Made by a program: the position numbers and the translations under genes. The notes beneath the pieces are model-generated. The model was not told the origin of the DNA and did not search any database. It saw only the letters and a list, made by a program, of their open reading frames with translations. DNA of 64,000 nt from Pycnococcus provasolii (Eukaryota > Chlorophyta > Pseudoscourfieldiophyceae > Pseudoscourfieldiales), in the NCBI GenBank assembly GCA_049487715.1, contig CP150584.1, forward strand, positions 388,093-452,092. The letters are read 5' to 3'. Below are positions 58,959 to 64,000 of this stretch, piece after piece (positions within the stretch are counted from its first letter, which is position 1; every line of letters starts with the position of its first letter).

Positions 58959-61900
58959 TTACCACGACGTGGTCATCGACGGGCGCAGCAACGTCGAGCG
59001 AATGGCGCCGTCGTACCCCTTGTACTCCAACTCCAACACTTCTCTTTCCCAACCACCACCGTTCTGCTCCTCCTCGAGCACGAAGCTCATCGCGACCGTG
59101 CTCACGTGCACACAGCCGCGTGGGCAAGCCTGCTCAAGGCGCGCACAGAAGTTCACGGAAGAGCCAAACAGGTCAAACTGCGCGCTTGTCATCCCGACAA
59201 TGCATGATTCGCACGAACCCACGTGCACGCCAATGCGCACCTGATCATTAAACATACTCACACACTGCTTCGCAAACTCAACGGCATCCAGCACGCGACG
59301 CTTCGTGTCCCTCAGATTTTGGCTGTTGTCACGGTGATGATAGTCCTCAATCACGCCCACCGTGGCCAAGTACCCGTCGCCGATCGTCCGTATCTTCTCC
59401 ACCTTGCAGTCTGCCGCGAGGCGATCGAGCGCAACAAAGTAACGCTGCATAACCTCGACAAAGTCAGCATTCTCCGCGAATTTCCGCGTTGAACCCACCA
59501 TGTCCACGAAAATGATTGCCACCGCGTCGTGGTGGAGCGGGGCCACGGAGCTCCCCGGTTCGTCGTGCGCGGACATGTCCTGCAGAATCTCGATGGGAAT
59601 GCTGCCTCGCAAAACATCCATCAACCGTGTCGCTCCTCGAGCGGCAACGCGGCGGGCTTTCTCGAGCGCCTCTCGAGATACACCCTCGAAGGACCGACGC
59701 GTCGGCGCACTGTCGCCTACGTCCGGCCCGGCCATACCATCCAGGCAGGAAAGAACGTCCTCTACTCGATCCGGGTCATCCTGGTAGGCTGCGCACGCGC
59801 TGACGAGGTCGTGCGCTTGCAGGCTCATCGCCCAGCCGCGCAACTTGTGCACAATGGCTTTGATCGACTGAGCGTCACCCCTCGTGATGGCGTCCGACAG
59901 GGCACCGTGTCGCTCCTTCAAGCCCTTCAGGACAGTGCTGTCTTCCAGAATCTCTGCCACGTCTCTCACGTCTTTAGGACTCGACGTCGACGCCACGCGA
60001 CTGAGCAAGCGCTTTGTGCTACTGTTGTTGCTGCCACTTCCTAAGCTTTTGGCACTATTATCCGATGATGATGCGCCAAGCTCAATTCTCACATCGTCGA
60101 CGCTACCAAATTCCTCTCGTTTTACCAGCTGTCGCGCCACGTTCTTCACCACGTCGCGAGACATTTCACACTTGTCGAAGACGTCTTCGGCGTTCAAACC
60201 ACACGACGACAGAAACTCCGGCGTTCGTGTGGTTGCGGTGTTAAGTTTTGCCACCCGTGGCAAACATTGCTTAGCACGCGCCTCGTTCAGCATCTGCACG
60301 CCGTCCATCACAGGCATGTTGAGGTCCGTGATGAGTGCATCGTAGTCGCATGTTAGCAAGCGTTCCAGACCCTCGCGCCCGTTTAACGCCGTCTCTATGA
60401 TCGCGTTCGGCAGCTCCTCTTGCACCCTCCGTCGGAGGTCGTACAGCTGATACGTGTCATCCTCCACGAGCAGCACGCGACACTGCAACGCATTCTTCTT
60501 CGCCAGTTCCTCCTTCGTAGCGCCATCTCCACTTGGTGGCTGCCACTCCAGCAGAATCTCCCGCACCACGGCGCGAATACCCGGAGCCTTGCTTTGCACG
60601 GGGACAGAAGTGTCCTCCAGCTTCGAAGCGGTCTCGGTATCGTATGTCAGAAGCCTCGCGAACGATGGAAGACGTCCTTCTGATTCCGCCTGGCGCAGCA
60701 TCGTCGCGCCGTCTGTGATGGGCATGAGTAAGTCGCTCAGCACCGCGTCGAAGGAGCTCGAACGCAGCCGCTGCAAGCCTTCATGTCCGTTCTTCGCCGT
60801 CTGAATGTCGGCGTTGGGCAACGCCTTCGTGACACTGCGCTTAAGCGCAAGAAGCTGCACCGGGTCGTCTTCCACCAATAGCACGCGAGGCTTGTTCGCC
60901 CGAGCCCCCTCTTCGTTTCGAATCTCCACACACACGGTCTCCTCCTCCTTGTCAATTGAGGAATCCTCATCGTCGAATGGCACGCAAATCGAAAAGCCAA
61001 TCGCGGCGCCCTCGCCTTCCGCCGCAGGATTCGCAGTGCACCACACCTCGCCGCCCTCGCCCTCGGCGAACGCCTTCACGGACGGCAGGCCAAGACCTAG
61101 ACCAACCGCGTCCGTCTGACTCTGGTGGCCCGCCAGCCATATTTTGTCGCGCTCCTCCTCGGCCACGCCCTTGCCCGTGTCGCGCACCTCGACGATCAGC
61201 TTCCCCGCCGTCAGCGAGCAATCGAGCACGATAGAGCCGCCTGGCGTTGTGAACTTCGTCGCGTTCGAGATCAGGTTGGCGATCGCGCGGTCCAGCAGGT
61301 CCACTGGCACGTACGCCGTCACGGACATCGGCATCGGGCACACGAGTCGGAGCGTCTGTTCGACCGCCTCGCACAGCGGCGCGTACAAGGATACCATGTG
61401 TGTGAAGTGTTCCTTCAGCGCGACTTCCTTGACCACCTTGGGGGCGCCCTCGCTGTGGTTAAGTGCCAATACGTGATGCTTGATAAGCTCCGTCAACGCA
61501 AAAGCAAGCTTCATGTCCGCATCCTTAGAATTCGTCAGGAGCTTCTCGATGAGCTGAAGCAGGGCGGCCAGCGGCGTCTTGAGGTCGTGCAAAATACGGC
61601 GGTTGTTCAGCTGGCGTGCGGCGGCGCCCGCTTCTTTGTTGTCGGCGATCTGCTTGGCGAGTCTCTGCTCGATGAGAAACGAATCGCGCCGCGTCCTCTC
61701 CCAGCTGTACAGAAGAAAGATGAAGATAGACGTGCCGAAAGCTTCGAATATGAGGTGAACTGCTTGATGATGTTGTTGATAAATAGATTCCACCGCGAAG
61801 ACGGCGACTGCGACGAGTCCCGCCTCTGCGAGGAAGGCGACGAACTTGTCATTGAGCAACATGCTGTAGCACCCAAAGTATATGATGAAAACTAGAGCGG

Positions 61901-62426
61901 GTGAGAACGACTTGAAATCTTCGACATCATGATGGATTCGTGCAAAGAGGATTGGTAGTAGCAAGGCGACGAAGGCCAAACGCTTGTACACCTGCATAGC
62001 CTTCTTGTTATTCAGATAGAATACACGCATCACGAGTGGCGCAAGAGCGAGGATTGTGTGCACGCAAAAACCCATGATAAGATATCGCAAAGGAGGATGT
62101 GTTTGCGGGTTTGCATAAACGGCCAAGAAGGTGAGAACAGCGAAGACGTGCCAGACGCAGATGGCGTTGAGTGCCGTTTTCTTAAGTTCGTACGCGCGCT
62201 CGGCGTACGTTTCGTACGTTTTCTCGTGGGAGAACACGACGCCATACTTCAAGAATGCTCCTCCTCCTCCTGAGCCTCCTGAGGCTGCCGCAGACGTGAG
62301 AGGAGGGTGGTCGTTCGCAGCAGACTCCGAGCCCCCGCTACTAGCCACGGGGAGAGAGACCGCCGCCGGCAAGGGCTGTTGAAGTCCTGGATAAGGCGAG
62401 CAGCATGAAGAAGAAGGCGGCGTCAT
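58959..62426 (-). CDS. 6-TM hybrid histidine kinase-REC-REC-HPt-class III cyclase
   Basis: The 1155-residue protein starts at the first ATG. It contains about six membrane helices (about 84-240). The kinase H-box is H-D-L-K-T-P-L (His 280), with ATPase motifs N-L-I-S-N-A-T-K-F, D-T-G-K-G-V and G-L-G-L-G-L-P. REC1 has V-E-D-D and S-D-L-L-M-P (Asp 565); REC2 has V-E-D-D and T-D-L-N-M-P (Asp 701). The HPt carries V-H-K-L-R-G-W (His 860). The C-terminal class III cyclase has F-V-D-M-V-G-S-T (metal Asp 975), I-R-T-I-G-D-G-Y (Arg 1013, Asp 1017), F-D-L-F-G-S-S-V-N (Asp 1085, Asn 1092) and A-R-L-E (Arg 1096). All phosphorelay and metal residues are present, so signal could pass His-Asp-His inside one chain to control cyclic nucleotide synthesis. 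Asp 1085 favours ATP over GTP. It is the last intact gene before the telomere. Confidence 0.9.
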   Translation of the reverse strand: MTPPSSSCCSPYPGLQQPLPAAVSLPVASSGGSESAANDHPPLTSAAASGGSGGGGAFLKYGVVFSHEKTYETYAERAYELKKTALNAICVWHVFAVLTFLAVYANPQTHPPLRYLIMGFCVHTILALAPLVMRVFYLNNKKAMQVYKRLAFVALLLPILFARIHHDVEDFKSFSPALVFIIYFGCYSMLLNDKFVAFLAEAGLVAVAVFAVESIYQQHHQAVHLIFEAFGTSIFIFLLYSWERTRRDSFLIEQRLAKQIADNKEAGAAARQLNNRRILHDLKTPLAALLQLIEKLLTNSKDADMKLAFALTELIKHHVLALNHSEGAPKVVKEVALKEHFTHMVSLYAPLCEAVEQTLRLVCPMPMSVTAYVPVDLLDRAIANLISNATKFTTPGGSIVLDCSLTAGKLIVEVRDTGKGVAEEERDKIWLAGHQSQTDAVGLGLGLPSVKAFAEGEGGEVWCTANPAAEGEGAAIGFSICVPFDDEDSSIDKEEETVCVEIRNEEGARANKPRVLLVEDDPVQLLALKRSVTKALPNADIQTAKNGHEGLQRLRSSSFDAVLSDLLMPITDGATMLRQAESEGRLPSFARLLTYDTETASKLEDTSVPVQSKAPGIRAVVREILLEWQPPSGDGATKEELAKKNALQCRVLLVEDDTYQLYDLRRRVQEELPNAIIETALNGREGLERLLTCDYDALITDLNMPVMDGVQMLNEARAKQCLPRVAKLNTATTRTPEFLSSCGLNAEDVFDKCEMSRDVVKNVARQLVKREEFGSVDDVRIELGASSSDNSAKSLGSGSNNSSTKRLLSRVASTSSPKDVRDVAEILEDSTVLKGLKERHGALSDAITRGDAQSIKAIVHKLRGWAMSLQAHDLVSACAAYQDDPDRVEDVLSCLDGMAGPDVGDSAPTRRSFEGVSREALEKARRVAARGATRLMDVLRGSIPIEILQDMSAHDEPGSSVAPLHHDAVAIIFVDMVGSTRKFAENADFVEVMQRYFVALDRLAADCKVEKIRTIGDGYLATVGVIEDYHHRDNSQNLRDTKRRVLDAVEFAKQCVSMFNDQVRIGVHVGSCESCIVGMTSAQFDLFGSSVNFCARLEQACPRGCVHVSTVAMSFVLEEEQNGGGWEREVLELEYKGYDGAIRSTLLRPSMTTSW

Positions 62427-63204
62427 GGAAAACGTTTTTTGGCTCAAGGAGCCAACGCGAACGCCACAGAGAGATGAACGGCACAGACTGGTGAGCGCGA
62501 AGTGGGTGATGGGGTTGATAGCCCCGAGCGCCGTCCGAGAGGCGTGTTCGATGGGTACGAAGCCCAATGAAGCTCACTTCCCACGCAAAGTTCCACCATC
62601 CCAACGAGAAGAGGCGTGTTCGATGGCGCGGGGCGCACTCCCAACCCCGCTCGCTCGCGCACATATCTTTTCTGGACCAGGGGGCACCTCCCCTCCCCGT
62701 GTGTGCAACAGGTGACAGGGCCCCAGGGTGGTTATAGCCTATGGGGTCGGAGCGGATCGGAGCGGGTCGGAGCGGGGGCAGCGCACTAGTGTGGACTTAA
62801 GTTCCCGACCAAACCACAACCGGTTGCTCGGCTGGGATGGTGGAACTTTGCGTGGGAAGTGAGCTGCGTTGGGCTTCGTTACCGCGCTGCCATCCTTGGG
62901 AGCGCGTCGACTTGTTGGGGGGACTTGTTTCGAGAATCGAAGGGCCCCGCCGGGGCCGTTCGGCCATGTCGTCCGGCCTTTGGGGATGCTAGACGGCGCG
63001 TGGAGCTCAGAGTCCCCCAGCCCGACAGCAGGGAACGGTCGTCCGTTGGGCCTCCCCGGCGGCGAGACCTCTCGAGACCTCTCGCCCCGGGACAAGGAGG
63101 GAGGAGGCCGGGGAGTACTGCTCCTGGTCGAGGGACTTGGGTTTTTCACTTTTTCTTCTTTTTTGATATTTTAAAAAATATCAGTGGCGTTCCGTGGATG
63201 ATGC
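62427..63204. other. subtelomeric non-coding region with inverted repeat
   Basis: No gene is supported. Segments 62557-62603 and 62834-62878 are near-perfect inverted copies (AAGCCCAATGAAGCTCACTT against AAGTGAGCTGCGTTGGGCTT). The first copy lies 130-180 bp upstream of the cyclase start. GTCGGAGCGGATCGGAGCGG-type units repeat at 62748-62776. Confidence 0.65.
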
Positions 63205-63744
63205 TCAAGGATCAACGAACAACTCTGCGAATCCATCCGCGCTGTACTGTAATTGGCTCATTGGCTGACGACGGAGCGCAGAACGAGGGGGCGCCTCGAC
63301 CTTTTTTGAATGTGCCAAGAGGTGTCCCCATCCATTCCAATCCCCAGTGACGTGCATAGCGCTTGCACTGTCGAAAATCCAAGTAGAGTGCCGTGCTTCG
63401 CCTTGTCCAAGAAACCTTTGGACTGCGAGGCATGGTACATCAAGTTGAATTGGAGAACCATGATAGAGATGGCTCCAGCTTGTATGAAATGTGTATTGAA
63501 TTGATTGGAATAGATGATGATCTTCGTCTTCAGAGTCGGAGGAGCGGGATCCCTCCGATGGGGCAGTACCATCATCCGTAGCGCCTGCGGGAGGTGCATT
63601 GACGTTGTCTTCGTCTTCTGATGATGATGTTTCGGTATGGTGTTTCTCAGTATCCAGTGTCACGTAAGCTCGACGCGTTTTGTGTCTAGATTTATGAGAC
63701 GGTTGAGTTTTGCCATACCGGAGGCGAAATTTTTTTTTCAACAT
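63205..63744 (-). mobile_element. Ty1/copia Gag-protease fragment
   Basis: A 180-codon frame from the ATG at 63744 has a basic start, a Ser/Asp/Glu-rich segment and then S-T-W-I-F-D-S-A-S-A-M-H-V-T-G-D. This matches the copia protease block W-I-x-D-S-G-A-S-x-H-M-T-G-D, with Ala for the Gly after the catalytic Asp-Ser. The N-terminal side is cut off where the telomeric repeats begin (63770). Downstream pol domains are absent, so this is a truncated copy. Confidence 0.7.
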
Positions 63745-63769
63745 GTGGGTCAAACTGCCAGCCTGGCAA

Positions 63770-63829
63770 TTAGGGTTACAATTAGGGTTACAATTAGGGT
63801 TACAATTAGGGTTACAATTAGGGTTACAA
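63770..63829 (+). repeat. telomere-adjacent 12-bp variant repeat TTAGGGTTACAA
   Basis: Five exact head-to-tail copies of TTAGGGTTACAA sit between unique sequence and the canonical telomere. They mark the proximal telomere boundary. Confidence 0.95.
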
Positions 63830-64000
63830 TTAGGGTTAGGGTTAGGGTTAGGGTTAGGGTTAGGGTTAGGGTTAGGGTTAGGGTTAGGGTTAGGGTTAGG
63901 GTTAGGGTTAGGGTTAGGGTTAGGGTTAGGGTTAGGGTTAGGGTTAGGGTTAGGGTTAGGGTTAGGGTTAGGGTTAGGGTTAGGGTTAGGGTTAGGGTTA
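63830..64000 (+). repeat. telomere, (TTAGGG)n
   Basis: 171 bp of uninterrupted TTAGGG repeats run to the end of the window with the G-rich strand 5'-3' outward. This identifies a right chromosome end; the array is likely truncated by the window or assembly. Confidence 0.98.

Overview
This is nuclear DNA of a unicellular eukaryote, and it runs into a chromosome end. The right edge is a (TTAGGG)n telomere with the G-rich strand pointing outward, preceded by five 12-bp variant units. Genes are GC-rich, closely packed on both strands and mostly intronless. The few introns I could place are short GT-AG introns (72-389 bp). An axonemal dynein heavy chain implies a motile flagellum. A hybrid histidine kinase argues against an animal. 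A plastid is suggested, not proven, by a DUF1499 protein with a twin-arginine leader, a bestrophin of the plastid/bacterial type and a PDAT-type acyltransferase. My best description is a flagellate microalga. I cannot name the lineage from this sequence.

Layout. 1-5 kb: end of an RCC1-repeat protein, a decayed DLST (2-oxoglutarate dehydrogenase E2) fragment beside telomere-like repeats, a MAPK-like kinase, BUD13, and a homeodomain protein with a C-terminal membrane helix. 5-16 kb: DNAJC11, a decayed duplicated interval, a PDAT/LCAT acyltransferase, exosome RRP4, a class 3 lipase, and the DUF1499 protein. 16-24.5 kb: a low-complexity repeat protein, an N-myristoylation-type cyclophilin, ClpP, a Golgi-type NAD sugar epimerase, a miniature LTR element inserted in telomere-like repeats, and METTL18. 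24.7-30 kb: a spliced cytidylyltransferase/CDP-alcohol phosphotransferase fusion, a poorly resolved interval, and an SGNH-fold protein lacking its catalytic residues. 30.6-43.3 kb: a three-exon inner-arm dynein heavy chain. 44-56 kb: divergent SDF2 and ERdj3 genes, an F-box/GRF protein, UAP56, a small membrane protein, an OXLD1-like protein, SF3B2 and a bestrophin. 56-64 kb: a gene-poor subtelomere with palindromes, copia fragments and one large gene, a 6-TM histidine kinase-REC-REC-HPt-class III cyclase, which is the last intact gene before the telomere.

How the genes relate. Several products belong to shared machines: BUD13, SF3B2 and UAP56 (splicing and mRNA export), RRP4 (RNA decay), and SDF2 with ERdj3 (ER chaperone complex, transcribed divergently from one 266-bp spacer). 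PDAT, the class 3 lipase and the cytidylyltransferase fusion all act in glycerolipid metabolism. Three otherwise intact genes (dynein, ERdj3, F-box/GRF) each need a single-base correction to read through, a pattern more like residual assembly error than biology. Protein starts were placed at ATG codons. Some open frames extend further upstream but only from non-ATG codons.
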